Shown here: positions 14,660 to 23,220 of the stretch, one piece after another
Layout of the letters: every line of letters starts with the position of its first letter
Position numbering within the stretch: the first letter of the stretch is position 1
NCBI GenBank assembly: GCA_046542845.1
Contig: JBKHAN010000027.1
Span: forward strand, 1 to 35,214
DNA: 35,214 bases
Reading direction: 5' to 3'
Source: SKKC01 sp046542845
GTDB taxonomy: Bacteria > Spirochaetota > Spirochaetia > DSM-27196 > SKKC01
The notes under the pieces: model-generated
What the model was told of the DNA's origin: nothing
Databases searched by the model: none
Seen by the model: the letters and a program-made list of their open reading frames with translations, nothing else
Program-made: the position numbers and the translations under genes

Positions 14660-16803
14660 AGACGGCGATCTCGCTGATCCTTGCGCTCGTACCGCCCATC
14701 CTGACGGCTTTCGTCATGGCCTCCCCCGAGAGTCTGCGCGTCGCCGTTCCCTACCTTCTGTGTGTCGTGTATCTCGCGCGCCGAGGCACGCTCAGACCTC
14801 GACCGGCCACCCGATCGCGTACAGAGTCGGCCGTGACCTTCCTTCTCGCCGTGGGTGCGCTCGTCGTTCTCGTGCGCGTGCTGATCCTTCCGCAGGAGCT
14901 GTACTCGCTGTGGTTTCGAAGCGATTCCGGACTCAGATCGTCGACCGCTGTTTCACGGATATTTGTGATGGTCGTAACCGTTCCATCGGCCGCAATCGCC
15001 GCCGGTGTGTTCCGCAGGGGTATCCCGGCAGCATTGAGCGCCGCAACGCTCCTCATAGTGGCCGTTTCGGGTATTGCACTCGCCGAGCCGGTGCTGCTTG
15101 CGACAAGCCTGCCGGTGGCTTTCGTGACCGCACTGATGTATCAGCACACGCGGGGACGGATCGTCGCGCAGGCCATTGCATTCCTCCTCGCCCTGTCCCT
15201 CGCCCTCCCCTGGCTCGCGGTCGAAGAGCCTCGTGGAAATTCGGTGATCGACGACGTCGTTTCACCCTGGTTGCGCACGTCGCTTGTGCGACGTTTTCCC
15301 CGGCTTGGACTGGACACAGGCTTCGGCATGTTCAATACGCAGTTTGACACCAGAAATCTCGCCGGTCGGGCATCGCTGTCCGAGCGGCAGATCATGGAAA
15401 TCGAAGGCCGCTCGGGCGAGCGGGTGTACCTCAGGACCGGCGTGTTCGACGTGTACACCGGGAACAGCTGGGAGCGGAGCGCCCGCATGCAGCAAGCCGG
15501 GGGCGGGGAAGGTACGGGGCTCGTACGGGACTTCCCGCCCCGCGGAAACGAGCTTCGTATCACCTTCCTGACCGAGCTCTTCGAAGCGGTGCCGCACACG
15601 CTTACGACGCGGCATCTGAGCTTTCCGGATCGGGAGACGAGAATTCCGCTTATCGGCCGGCGCGACACCGGATTCCGTTTTTCCGCTGCACCACGACCGG
15701 GCGAAACGATCGTGCTGCACGAAGGACTCAGGGAAGCGGCGCTGCGCATCCGGACGACGGGCACCTACCTGCACGTGCCGGACGATATCCCGCAGCGCGT
15801 ACGCGAGCGGGCGGATGCGATCGCCCGCGAGGCACGCGGAGACACCGAGCTCGCGGTTGAACTGCTGCTTTCGTACCTCACAGACGGCTACCGCTATACC
15901 CTCGACACCGACCCCTCGCGCTACGGTCGCGACTTTGTCGAAAGCTTCCTGTTCGACACACGTGAAGGCTACTGCGTTCACTTTGCTACGAGCTTCGTCG
16001 TGCTCGCCCGGCTCCTCGATATACCGGCGCGCTACGTCACGGGTTTTCTTGTTCCCATGCCTGATCAGCAGGATGATGAGGAAACGCGCGTCACCAAACG
16101 CATCTCCGGACTCAGCGCGCACGCGTGGCCGGAGATCTGGGTAGACAATCGGGGATGGACAATCGTCGAGGCGACACCGCCTATGAGAACCGGCGACGGT
16201 TCGGCGTGGGCAGGCAGCCGGGAGTCGGGTCAGGACGGACGTACCGCACGACAGCTTTCCGAGCTCGGTATCGCGTCTGAGGATACGCTTGATACGCTTG
16301 AGGGACAGGGTGCGGGAACCGCAACGGAGGGAGCGACTGCCCCCGACTCGCGGTCGGCGCCGGACGTCGCAGGAGACACGGACAGAGGCCGCCCCCGAGC
16401 GCTCGTGTGGGTCGCTTCGGTGATCGCAACAGCAGCCTCAGCGGCTGCCGCCCCGGCGCTCAGGCGTACCGTTCACCACGCTCGTGCGCGGCGCCGTTCA
16501 CCCGAGGAGTACACGGACTGGTGCCTGGGCGAGCTTATCCGATGCAGCGCAGGGCTGGGTCTGCGCGCGCCCGGAGAACGGGGCTACGAGGCCTGGGGGC
16601 GCTCGCTCGCCGCGCAGCTGCCACGCGCCCGCGAGTGCGTAGGACGCACGGTTCGCGATGCGCAGGCGCTCGTCTACGGGGGAACGGTACCGGGCCCGCG
16701 GTCGCGCAGGCGTATGCTTCTGACCGCGAGGCGGTGTCGCCGCGAACGCCGCCGCCTGCTGTGGCAGCGCGTTCACGCGACGGTGTTCCCGGGAAAGCCC
16801 TGA
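14656..16803 (+). CDS. Membrane-anchored transglutaminase-like protein
   Basis: A 715-residue protein. Residues 1-200 contain about six to seven hydrophobic helices, and an extracytoplasmic region follows. The transglutaminase-like core has Cys440 in REGYCVHFATSFV, His489 in SAHAWPEIWV and Glu505 in WTIVEATPP. The third position is usually aspartate, but glutamate is found in many bacterial members. YRYTLDTDP just before is also typical. A further membrane helix lies near residues 577-600, and a basic cytoplasmic tail follows. The family resembles TgpA/YebA proteins, which act as transglutaminases or peptidases at the cell envelope; the substrate is unknown. The real start is ATG 14656, and the same frame being open for 429 codons upstream is a chance effect of high G+C. 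The stop directly abuts the stop of the next, convergent gene. Confidence 0.93.
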   Translation: MKTAISLILALVPPILTAFVMASPESLRVAVPYLLCVVYLARRGTLRPRPATRSRTESAVTFLLAVGALVVLVRVLILPQELYSLWFRSDSGLRSSTAVSRIFVMVVTVPSAAIAAGVFRRGIPAALSAATLLIVAVSGIALAEPVLLATSLPVAFVTALMYQHTRGRIVAQAIAFLLALSLALPWLAVEEPRGNSVIDDVVSPWLRTSLVRRFPRLGLDTGFGMFNTQFDTRNLAGRASLSERQIMEIEGRSGERVYLRTGVFDVYTGNSWERSARMQQAGGGEGTGLVRDFPPRGNELRITFLTELFEAVPHTLTTRHLSFPDRETRIPLIGRRDTGFRFSAAPRPGETIVLHEGLREAALRIRTTGTYLHVPDDIPQRVRERADAIAREARGDTELAVELLLSYLTDGYRYTLDTDPSRYGRDFVESFLFDTREGYCVHFATSFVVLARLLDIPARYVTGFLVPMPDQQDDEETRVTKRISGLSAHAWPEIWVDNRGWTIVEATPPMRTGDGSAWAGSRESGQDGRTARQLSELGIASEDTLDTLEGQGAGTATEGATAPDSRSAPDVAGDTDRGRPRALVWVASVIATAASAAAAPALRRTVHHARARRRSPEEYTDWCLGELIRCSAGLGLRAPGERGYEAWGRSLAAQLPRARECVGRTVRDAQALVYGGTVPGPRSRRRMLLTARRCRRERRRLLWQRVHATVFPGKP

Positions 16804-17784
16804 TCAGGGCTTGTTGTCGAGTATCTCCTCGATTCGGTCCATGACCTCGGGGGTCAGCTTTTCCTTCGCTTCAACGGCCTTCATGTTCTCGGTCACCTGT
16901 TCAACCTTGGACGCACCGGTAATGACCGTGCTGACGTTCGGGTTTTTGAGGCACCACGCGAGCGCGAGGGTCGCCTGGCTCATGCCGAGTTCGCCGGCGA
17001 GATCGCCGAGCTTCCTGAGCGTGTCTTTCGCGGGACCGGACAGCCGTTCTTCCATCATCTTCCTGAGCCATTCATAGCCCGGCAGCGTCGCGCGTGACCC
17101 CTCAGGGATACCGTCGTTGTACTTGCCGGTGAGAAGGCCACTGGAGAGCGGCGACCAGATGGTCGTCCCGAGTCCTATTTCGCTATACAGCCGCTCGTAC
17201 TCCTTCTCGAAGCGCTCACGGTGAAGCATGTTGTACTGAGGCTGCTCCATAGTCGGGGGAATCATGTTGTACTGCCGCGCGACGCTGTAGGCCTGCATGA
17301 GCTCCTGCGCGCTCCACTCGGAGGTACCCCAGTAGAGAACCTTGCCCTGCCGGATCAGTTCGCTCATGGCGAATACGGTCTCTTCAATCGGTACCTCCGG
17401 GTCGGGACGGTGGCAGAAGTAGAGGTCAAGGTAATCGACCCGCAACCGGTCCATTGCCTGATGACACGCCTCGTAGATGTGCTTGCGGCTCAAGCCTCGC
17501 TGCGTCGGCCCGGGATTCTCGATTGCGCCGCCGAACACCTTGCTCGACACGATGTACGAATCGCGGCGCCACCCGGAGTCGGCCAGAATACGGCCCATAA
17601 TACGCTCGGATTCACCCTTGGCGTACACCTCCGCGTTGTCGAAGAAGTTCACCCCCGCATCGTATGCCGCGTACATACATGCTTTACCCTGCTCGACGTC
17701 GAGCTGAGTAGAAAACGTAACCCACGACCCGAAGGAGAGCTCACTGACCTTTAACCCTGAAGAACCAAGTCTGTTATATTCCAT
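16804..17784 (-). CDS. Aldo/keto reductase, potassium-channel beta-subunit type
   Basis: A 326-residue NADPH-dependent oxidoreductase. The opening MEYNRLGSSGLKVSELSFGSWVTF and the catalytic tetrad are clear: Asp and Tyr in NFFDNAEVYAKGESE, Lys in YIVSSKVFGG and His in LYFCHRPDPEVP. Later blocks (GTSEWSAQEL, EQPQYNMLHRERFE, WSPLSSGLLTGKYN, TVITGASKVEQV) match the Kv-beta-like group that includes E. coli YghZ, which reduces aldehydes such as methylglyoxal. ATG 17784 has a GGAGG about 11 bases upstream within an A/T-only stretch. The terminal TGA faces the transglutaminase TGA with no base between. Confidence 0.95.
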   Translation of the reverse strand: MEYNRLGSSGLKVSELSFGSWVTFSTQLDVEQGKACMYAAYDAGVNFFDNAEVYAKGESERIMGRILADSGWRRDSYIVSSKVFGGAIENPGPTQRGLSRKHIYEACHQAMDRLRVDYLDLYFCHRPDPEVPIEETVFAMSELIRQGKVLYWGTSEWSAQELMQAYSVARQYNMIPPTMEQPQYNMLHRERFEKEYERLYSEIGLGTTIWSPLSSGLLTGKYNDGIPEGSRATLPGYEWLRKMMEERLSGPAKDTLRKLGDLAGELGMSQATLALAWCLKNPNVSTVITGASKVEQVTENMKAVEAKEKLTPEVMDRIEEILDNKP

Positions 17785-17954
17785 ATATTATATATCCTCC
17801 ATTCACTATCATACCGCCGTTCCCGGTGGGAGGCAAATGCGCTTGCTGACAGGCGTCCTGCATGATAGGGTTTTGCCGGTAATGGACAGAACAGTACTCT
17901 GTGCAGGTGCATGCATTCGGGTACCCTGCACTCCGACGGTGACCGACCGTGCAT
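17785..17954. other. Intergenic region between two divergent genes
   Basis: It holds the Shine-Dalgarno of the aldo/keto reductase (complement of 17796-17800) inside an A/T-only run. A short inverted repeat, acggt...accgt, lies just before the cyclo-ligase start. I see no open frame with coding character and no structured RNA that I recognise. Confidence 0.5.
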
Positions 17955-18527
17955 ATGCCTGACGATCCCGATACAAAAAACCGGAAAGCGCTGATTCGCG
18001 ACGCGGTGACGCGACGCCTTCAGGCGCAGCCGGCAGATGTGTTTGAGCACTCTGGCAGGCTGCTCCTGTCGCGGTTTCGCTCGAGTAAGCTCCCGGTCGC
18101 CGGGTCGACCGTGTTCGCCTTCGCATCCATGAACGCGGAACTCAACACCTGGCCGCTCCTCGAGTGGCTCTGGTTGAGCGGCGACGCACCTGCCCTTCCG
18201 CTCGTGCGCGGCAGGCGCATGAGCTTTCACCGGGTTTCAGGGGCGGGCGAGCTTCGGCGGGGGGTGTTCGATATACGCGAACCAGCGGCTCATCTGCAGC
18301 AGGTTTCACCGGAGCGTGACTCCATTATTCTCGTTCCAGGCCTCGCGTTTACCCTCTCGGGAACTCGACTCGGGCGCGGAGGCGGGTATTACGACCGGTT
18401 TCTGTCCGAGCGCCCTTCAGGCGCTCGCGCCGTGGGGGTCTGTTTCGACTTTCAGATCCACGAGTCGCTCCCGACAGCAGGACACGACGCGGACGTCGAC
18501 GAGGTCTGGGTCATTCCGTGCCGCTAG
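17955..18527 (+). CDS. 5-formyltetrahydrofolate cyclo-ligase
   Basis: A 190-residue protein of the usual length for MTHFS (YgfA). It converts 5-formyltetrahydrofolate to 5,10-methenyltetrahydrofolate using ATP, rescuing the stored folate form. The signature LVPGLAFTLSGTRLGRGGGYYDRFL, the substrate- and ATP-binding loop, is well conserved, as are FASMNAELNT and the C-terminal DVDEVWVIP. Homology covers the whole protein. An in-frame stop at 17940 limits the start to ATG 17955 or GTG 17949; neither has a Shine-Dalgarno. A weak TACCCT (17922-17927) may be its -10. The gene stands alone between the aldo/keto reductase and the coiled protein. Confidence 0.93.
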   Translation: MPDDPDTKNRKALIRDAVTRRLQAQPADVFEHSGRLLLSRFRSSKLPVAGSTVFAFASMNAELNTWPLLEWLWLSGDAPALPLVRGRRMSFHRVSGAGELRRGVFDIREPAAHLQQVSPERDSIILVPGLAFTLSGTRLGRGGGYYDRFLSERPSGARAVGVCFDFQIHESLPTAGHDADVDEVWVIPCR

Positions 18528-18528
18528 C

Positions 18529-18557
18529 TTGATTGGCCCGATCAGGCGGTGTATTTT
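18529..18557 (+). promoter_or_regulatory. Promoter with an ordinary leader
   Basis: TTGATT (18529-18534), 17-base spacer, TATTTT (18552-18557). ATG 18586 follows 28 bases later with AAGGA at 18574-18578, so this transcript has a normal leader and Shine-Dalgarno, unlike several neighbours. Confidence 0.55.
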
Positions 18558-18585
18558 TTACCCATCAACCCCCAAGGATACACAA

Positions 18586-19173
18586 ATGGCAGAAATAAAG
18601 AGCGCGCTGGAACTTGCGCTGGAACGCACCGCCGACGTTAAAAGCGACAAGACGTCGCTGCAGACGCACGAAAACAAGCTGAAGGGACGGAAGCTCCTGA
18701 GTGAGTTTTTTGATGATCCGACCGTGAACCTGAAGAAGCGACTGAAGGAGTTTGACCGGGACCAGCGCCCTCAGATACGCAGCGGGCTGTTCGAGGCGCT
18801 TCTGGGCAATCTCGCCCTTCCGACCGACGACAACCATCTCGCGCGAATGCAATCCCTGCAGCCGGCTTTCGAGGCTGTTCTCGATGACAGCAGACACCTG
18901 CCCATGGTCTTCGACCAGATTTCCAGTATTCTCTCCCAGTATCTGCGGGACAGAAAGCAGCTTGTGGAGCAGCTCCGTCAGCAGTTCGAGGGACGGATCC
19001 GTCAGCGGGAACAGGAACTCGCCCGACAGACGGGACAGCCGATCAAGCTCGACCCCTCGCAGGATCCCGAGTTCGCGAAGACGCTGCAGCATCATCTTAC
19101 CCAACTGACCAACCAGTACCAGCAGGTTGTCGATCAGGCACGAGAACAGATCAAAGCGTTGTATAAAGACTGA
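18586..19173 (+). CDS. Hypothetical alpha-helical, probably coiled-coil protein
   Basis: A 195-residue, soluble, highly charged protein starting MAEIKSALELALERTADVKSD. It has no signal peptide or membrane segment. The C-terminal half (about residues 110-195) is dominated by Gln, Glu, Arg and Leu in a heptad-like pattern (LRQQFEGRIRQREQELARQ and later LTNQYQQVVDQAREQIKALY), predicting long helices and probably a coiled coil. I do not recognise the family; it may be restricted to spirochaetes. It has a clear AAGGA Shine-Dalgarno and its own promoter. It converges on recQ, separated by a hairpin-forming sequence. Confidence 0.82.
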   Translation: MAEIKSALELALERTADVKSDKTSLQTHENKLKGRKLLSEFFDDPTVNLKKRLKEFDRDQRPQIRSGLFEALLGNLALPTDDNHLARMQSLQPAFEAVLDDSRHLPMVFDQISSILSQYLRDRKQLVEQLRQQFEGRIRQREQELARQTGQPIKLDPSQDPEFAKTLQHHLTQLTNQYQQVVDQAREQIKALYKD

Positions 19174-19184
19174 TTCGGTACACC

Positions 19185-19216
19185 GTGACCGACCCGCTCG
19201 CATACGACCCGGTCAC
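19185..19216. terminator. Possible hairpin between convergent genes
   Basis: Arms gtgaccg (19185-19191) and cggtcac (19210-19216) pair perfectly around an 18-base loop, 12 bases after the stop at 19173 and overlapping the recQ stop. There is no T run, so termination is uncertain. Confidence 0.35.
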
Positions 19217-21060
19217 TCGCAATCACCGGTCGCAAGAAAGTTTCGTATCGTCCGCAGAAAGTCTTCGCCGTAGGCCTCAAGCTTCCGGTCGCCGACTCCG
19301 TGGCATCGAAGAAATGCCGGTGCGTCGGTGGGTCGGTTTTTCACCATTACTTTCAGGGTCTTGTCACTGAACACGGCGTAGGGCGGCACGCCTCGTTCGC
19401 GAGCCAGTTTTTTCCGGAGCTGCTTCAGGCAGCGAAACAGGTCCTGTTGATCCCGGCGCAGCGGTGCCTTGTCCACGTTCCCGGTATCTCTCGGAGCAAC
19501 CGAGCTGTTCCCGGGTTCAGCAGAGCGCTTCTGTGCGGCGAACCTTTCCCTGCCGCGAAGCAGCTGCCGGCCTTTCGAGCTCAGCATAAGCCCTCCGGGC
19601 AGTCCCGTGTCGGTCGGCCGCCTGAGCATATAGCCCCCTGATTCGAGATCACGAGCGAGCGATATCCAGTAGCCCCGATCGAGATCCTCCCCGACGCCAA
19701 AGGTCGGGAGATTGTTGTGACCACGCTCGAGAACCTTATCGGTCGCGGTTCCAGTTACGATGTCTACAAGATGATGCGTCCCGAACACCTCCCCGGTCCT
19801 GACGGCCGCCGACATGAGCTTCTGCGCGGGCACAGTCGCGTCGTCGAAGGCAATCTCGTCGAGACATATATCGCAGGCTCCACACTGACCCGGGTAATCC
19901 TCGTCGAAGTGAGACAGCAAAACCGTACGGCGACAGGCACTGCCGTCCGCGTAGGACAATACCTCGCGCAGTCGCCCTTCCGCCGCGACACGCTCCTGCG
20001 GTATCTGCGCATTTTCGATGTGGCGACGGATCATGGCGATATCCTGACCGCCCCACAAGAGCAGCGCCTCGGCCGCCTCGCCGTCGCGTCCGGCGCGTCC
20101 GGTTTCCTGATAGTAGCCTTCGAGACTCTTTGGCAGGTCGGCGTGCAGAATCCACCGTACATTCGACTTGTCGATCCCCATACCGAAGGCGATTGTCGCC
20201 ACCACGATCTGCAGGTCGTCCCGGACAAAGCGCTCCTGCACCTCCGCCCGTTCCGCATCCTTGAGTCCGGCGTGGTAGGCTCGGGCATCCATTCCATGCT
20301 GCCGCAGGGATTCCGCCGTCTTCTCCGTCGACGTACGCGTCGAACGATATATGATGCCCGGTTCCTCCGCGTGGTCCCGAACGAAGGAAAGCACCTGCGT
20401 CTCCACACTCGTCTTCCTGCGAACACGGTAGGTAATCTCGGGGCGGTTGAAGCTCGCCCGAACGGCCACAGGGTCGCGGAGCCCGAGCTGAGCTACGATG
20501 TCGTCCTGCACGCTCCGGGTCGCGGTGGCGGTAAAGGCCGCCACGGGCGCTTCGGGGAAAATCTCCCGCAGGCTCGAGAGCGAGCGATATTCGGGACGGA
20601 ACTCATGGCCCCATTCCGAGACGCAATGAGCTTCGTCCACCGCGAAGGCCGACACCCCGAAATCAGCAAGCGCTTTTCGGAAATCGTTGCCGGCGAGACG
20701 TTCGGGTGAAACGTACAGCAGCTTGAGCCGACGTGCTGCGAGGTCACGCCAGACCTGGCGTGCGGCTTCCGCGTCCTGGCTGCTGTTCAGAAAGGCCGCC
20801 GGTATTCCGTTCTCCCGCGCAGCGTCTACCTGGTCTTTCATGAGCGCAATGAGCGGACTTACAACCACACTGAGCCCGTCGCGGATCAGCGCCGGAAGCT
20901 GATAGCACAGCGACTTGCCACCACCGGTCGGAAGCGCGGCAAACACGTCTCTGCCGGAGAGCCACGACTCGATTATATGCCGCTGGTTCGGTTTGAAGGT
21001 TGTAAATCCGAAATAATGCTGTAAGACCTGTTTCAGCGCGTCGTCAGGAGTGCTCGCCAC
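19213..21060 (-). CDS. recQ: ATP-dependent DNA helicase RecQ
   Basis: A 615-residue protein (E. coli RecQ has 609). It unwinds DNA 3' to 5' in recombination and fork repair. Helicase motifs: ALPTGGGKSLCYQ (Walker A, residues 42-54), VVSPLIALMKDQV, VDEAHCVSEWGHEFR and AFTATAT, then FGMGIDKSNVRWILHADLPKS and ETGRAGRDGE in the second RecA lobe. The RQC zinc site shows four cysteines (ACRR and then QCGACDIC). A C-terminal HRDC domain includes YAVFSDKTLKVMVKNRP. The true start is GTG 21060, where homology begins and a promoter sits six bases upstream. A longer open frame extends into the neighbouring ktrA but has no RecQ similarity. Confidence 0.96.
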   Translation of the reverse strand: MASTPDDALKQVLQHYFGFTTFKPNQRHIIESWLSGRDVFAALPTGGGKSLCYQLPALIRDGLSVVVSPLIALMKDQVDAARENGIPAAFLNSSQDAEAARQVWRDLAARRLKLLYVSPERLAGNDFRKALADFGVSAFAVDEAHCVSEWGHEFRPEYRSLSSLREIFPEAPVAAFTATATRSVQDDIVAQLGLRDPVAVRASFNRPEITYRVRRKTSVETQVLSFVRDHAEEPGIIYRSTRTSTEKTAESLRQHGMDARAYHAGLKDAERAEVQERFVRDDLQIVVATIAFGMGIDKSNVRWILHADLPKSLEGYYQETGRAGRDGEAAEALLLWGGQDIAMIRRHIENAQIPQERVAAEGRLREVLSYADGSACRRTVLLSHFDEDYPGQCGACDICLDEIAFDDATVPAQKLMSAAVRTGEVFGTHHLVDIVTGTATDKVLERGHNNLPTFGVGEDLDRGYWISLARDLESGGYMLRRPTDTGLPGGLMLSSKGRQLLRGRERFAAQKRSAEPGNSSVAPRDTGNVDKAPLRRDQQDLFRCLKQLRKKLARERGVPPYAVFSDKTLKVMVKNRPTDAPAFLRCHGVGDRKLEAYGEDFLRTIRNFLATGDCE

Positions 21061-21066
21061 GGCCCC

Positions 21067-21095
21067 AGTATTGCCGAGTCGGAATTGCCACGCAA
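21067..21095 (-). promoter_or_regulatory. recQ: Promoter of recQ, leaderless arrangement
   Basis: Minus-strand TTGCGT (21095-21090), 17-base spacer, AATACT (21072-21067), then six bases to GTG 21060. It lies in the 52-base gap after the upstream KtrA gene and supports the GTG start. Confidence 0.5.
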
Positions 21096-21112
21096 GGGGC
21101 CGGACCACGCTT

Positions 21113-21877
21113 TCAGCGGAAACGAAAAAAGGGCCGGCGCAGTCTTTTCCGTTTCCCCGGCGAGGCAGCGCTTCGCCGTTCGTTCCCGGGCATGAGGGTT
21201 TCAACCTCGCCGGAAGCGCCTCCGAGACGGACGTGCGAGAGCTCGCTGATAGCCTCCTCGGGGGCGACCACAAGGAGCGAATCTTCGGCCGAGAGTACAT
21301 AGGCGGCCGAGACAAACTCGAACTTGTCGGTTGTCGCGCGCCTGACCGCAATAATGGTTATGCCAAGCTCGTTTCGCAGGTCGGATTCCACGAGCGTCAT
21401 ACCGACAAAACGGTCGGGGGAGCGTATCTCGGCGACTGCAATGTCTTCGGCAATGGGGAAATAGCCGAACAGGGCGCTTGAGACGAGGGTCGGCGCGATC
21501 CGGAGTGCCGCCTCCTTGTTCGGAAACACCACCCGCGTGGCGCCGACAGCTGACAGAATCTCCCCGTGCTGATCGGTTCCCGCCACGGCGACGATTTCCT
21601 GCACACCGATTTTTTTGAGATAGTGCGTAACGAGTATCGACACGTCGATATTGTCGACGGTATCAAGAATGACCACGTCTATTTCGGCCGGGATCGTCTG
21701 GCGTATCGTCTCTTCGTTCAGCGCGTCCGCGACATACGCATCCGCAACCTGATTTTTGTACTGCTCGATAAGCTCAGCGTTCTTGTCGAGGATCAGGATT
21801 TCGACGTCCGACTTGAGGAGTTCATCGAGAATGCGCCGACCGAATTTACCAAGACCAATGATTCCGAATTGTTTCAT
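21113..21877 (-). CDS. KtrA/TrkA-type potassium uptake regulatory subunit
   Basis: A 254-residue cytoplasmic protein with an RCK_N domain first: KQFGIIGLGKFGRRI is the nucleotide-binding glycine loop, with the acidic strand end in ILILDKNAELIEQ and the VADALNEE turn. An RCK_C domain follows at about residues 140-220 (AEIRSPDRFVGMTLVESDLR). The basic tail after residue 225 is unusual. KtrA rings gate the KtrB channel in response to ATP/ADP, or NAD in the Trk form. The gene follows ktrB by three bases, with a TAGGA Shine-Dalgarno overlapping the ktrB stop, so the two form one operon. At 254 residues it is slightly longer than typical KtrA (about 220). Confidence 0.93.
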   Translation of the reverse strand: MKQFGIIGLGKFGRRILDELLKSDVEILILDKNAELIEQYKNQVADAYVADALNEETIRQTIPAEIDVVILDTVDNIDVSILVTHYLKKIGVQEIVAVAGTDQHGEILSAVGATRVVFPNKEAALRIAPTLVSSALFGYFPIAEDIAVAEIRSPDRFVGMTLVESDLRNELGITIIAVRRATTDKFEFVSAAYVLSAEDSLLVVAPEEAISELSHVRLGGASGEVETLMPGNERRSAASPGKRKRLRRPFFRFR

Positions 21878-21880
21878 ATC

Positions 21881-23212
21881 CTACCCAAGTAACACATTGC
21901 CTTCGGGATAGCTGACGAACCGCCGTTTCACGGGCTCACTCCCGGGCATGACCATAGCCATGATGCCAAGACGACCCGTAAACATGACTGCGATCATAAT
22001 GACTCTGCCGACGTCACTCAACTGTGCTGTGATGCCAAGCGAAAGACCGACAGTACTGAAGGCGGAGACTGTCTCGAACAAGACTTCGAGGAAACTGAAA
22101 TCGCGCTGCGCCGACCAGTTTTCCGACACGGTCAGCAGAAAAACCGCTAACGCGAGCATGAGAATCGCCTTGATGACGATCGAGGCTGCCTTGTTTAACA
22201 CAAGAGGATTAATCAGACGCTTGCCGACCCGTATTTCCGCGTGCATCTCCCGTCGCCGTATCGCAAGCATGAACACCAGCACGATCGTCGTGACCTTCAC
22301 CCCTCCGGCTATGCTTCCCGGTGCTCCGCCGATAAACATCAGAAGCACCGTCCATATCTGCGACGGCATCGACAGCTCGCTCTGAGCCACGGTGTTAAAC
22401 CCGGCAGTGCGGGGGGTGACGGCTTGAAAGAACGAAGCGAGCAGGCGGTCTGAGACAGACGCGCCGGCGAGACTCGCCGTGCTTTCAAGGAAGAAGAAAA
22501 CGAGGGTACCGCTGACCCCGAGAAACACAGTCATCGTCAGAACAAGTCGGGTGTGGAGCGAGAGCACCCGGACCGCTCCTGTCATTCGACGAACCACGTC
22601 CATCACGACGACAAACCCTATGCCTCCCAGGGTAATCAGGATCGCGACCGGGAACACCACCAGAGGCGCGTATACAAAGTCTTCGAGACTCGTGTCAAAC
22701 AGCGAAAACCCGGCGTTTGCAAACGCTGATATGGAGTGGAATATGCCGTTGAGGACGGGCGTGGGAGCACCGTGGCGGTGAAAGGCGTATATCAGGACGA
22801 GCGCACCGAGCGCTTCGATCGCGACCGAGAGCCCTATGATGTGCGTTACGATCTTCTTCGGCTCATATTCGACTGAGTCTATTGAGTATTCCTTGATCAA
22901 CCGTCGGTTCGCAAGCGAGAGTTTTCGACCGCCTGCGGTCAGAAGCAGCGTCCCGAAGGCTATGATGCCAAGACCACCGGCCTGGATAAGTCCCAATATG
23001 ACGATAACACCAAACAGGCTGAATTCCGACGTGTCCACCACTATGAGACCGGTTACGCAGACAGCCGACGTTGCGGTGAACAGCGCGTCCAGATATCGCA
23101 AGCGCCCGGTATCCTCCCATGCAAATGGCGTCGTGAGAAGGAGGGATCCAAGCAGTATTATGGAAATAAAATACCCGAACAGAAGGGTCTTGCCTGATAT
23201 TGATCGATTCAT
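21881..23212 (-). CDS. KtrB/TrkH-type potassium transporter membrane subunit
   Basis: A 443-residue integral membrane protein with about eight to ten hydrophobic helices. It has the repeated helix-pore-helix units of the Trk/Ktr/HKT superfamily: TATSAVCVTGLIVVDT, SISAFANAGFSLFD, VTPRTAGFNTV and TVSAFSTVGLSLGIT, each with the filter glycine. It carries K+ or Na+/K+ into the cell when gated by the KtrA-type partner encoded next. Length fits KtrB (about 440-450) better than TrkH (about 480). It starts eight bases after the stop of the TIGR03545 gene. Confidence 0.94.
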   Translation of the reverse strand: MNRSISGKTLLFGYFISIILLGSLLLTTPFAWEDTGRLRYLDALFTATSAVCVTGLIVVDTSEFSLFGVIVILGLIQAGGLGIIAFGTLLLTAGGRKLSLANRRLIKEYSIDSVEYEPKKIVTHIIGLSVAIEALGALVLIYAFHRHGAPTPVLNGIFHSISAFANAGFSLFDTSLEDFVYAPLVVFPVAILITLGGIGFVVVMDVVRRMTGAVRVLSLHTRLVLTMTVFLGVSGTLVFFFLESTASLAGASVSDRLLASFFQAVTPRTAGFNTVAQSELSMPSQIWTVLLMFIGGAPGSIAGGVKVTTIVLVFMLAIRRREMHAEIRVGKRLINPLVLNKAASIVIKAILMLALAVFLLTVSENWSAQRDFSFLEVLFETVSAFSTVGLSLGITAQLSDVGRVIMIAVMFTGRLGIMAMVMPGSEPVKRRFVSYPEGNVLLG

Positions 23213-23220
23213 ACGTGAAC

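Noticed and set aside
17785..17954. 6S RNA or riboswitch upstream of the cyclo-ligase gene
   Set aside because: The 6S RNA association is known from proteobacteria, and no long paired structure could be drawn in these 170 bases.
21061..21351. N-terminal extension of RecQ
   Set aside because: No RecQ similarity before GTG 21060, it overlaps ktrA, and a promoter ends six bases before the GTG.
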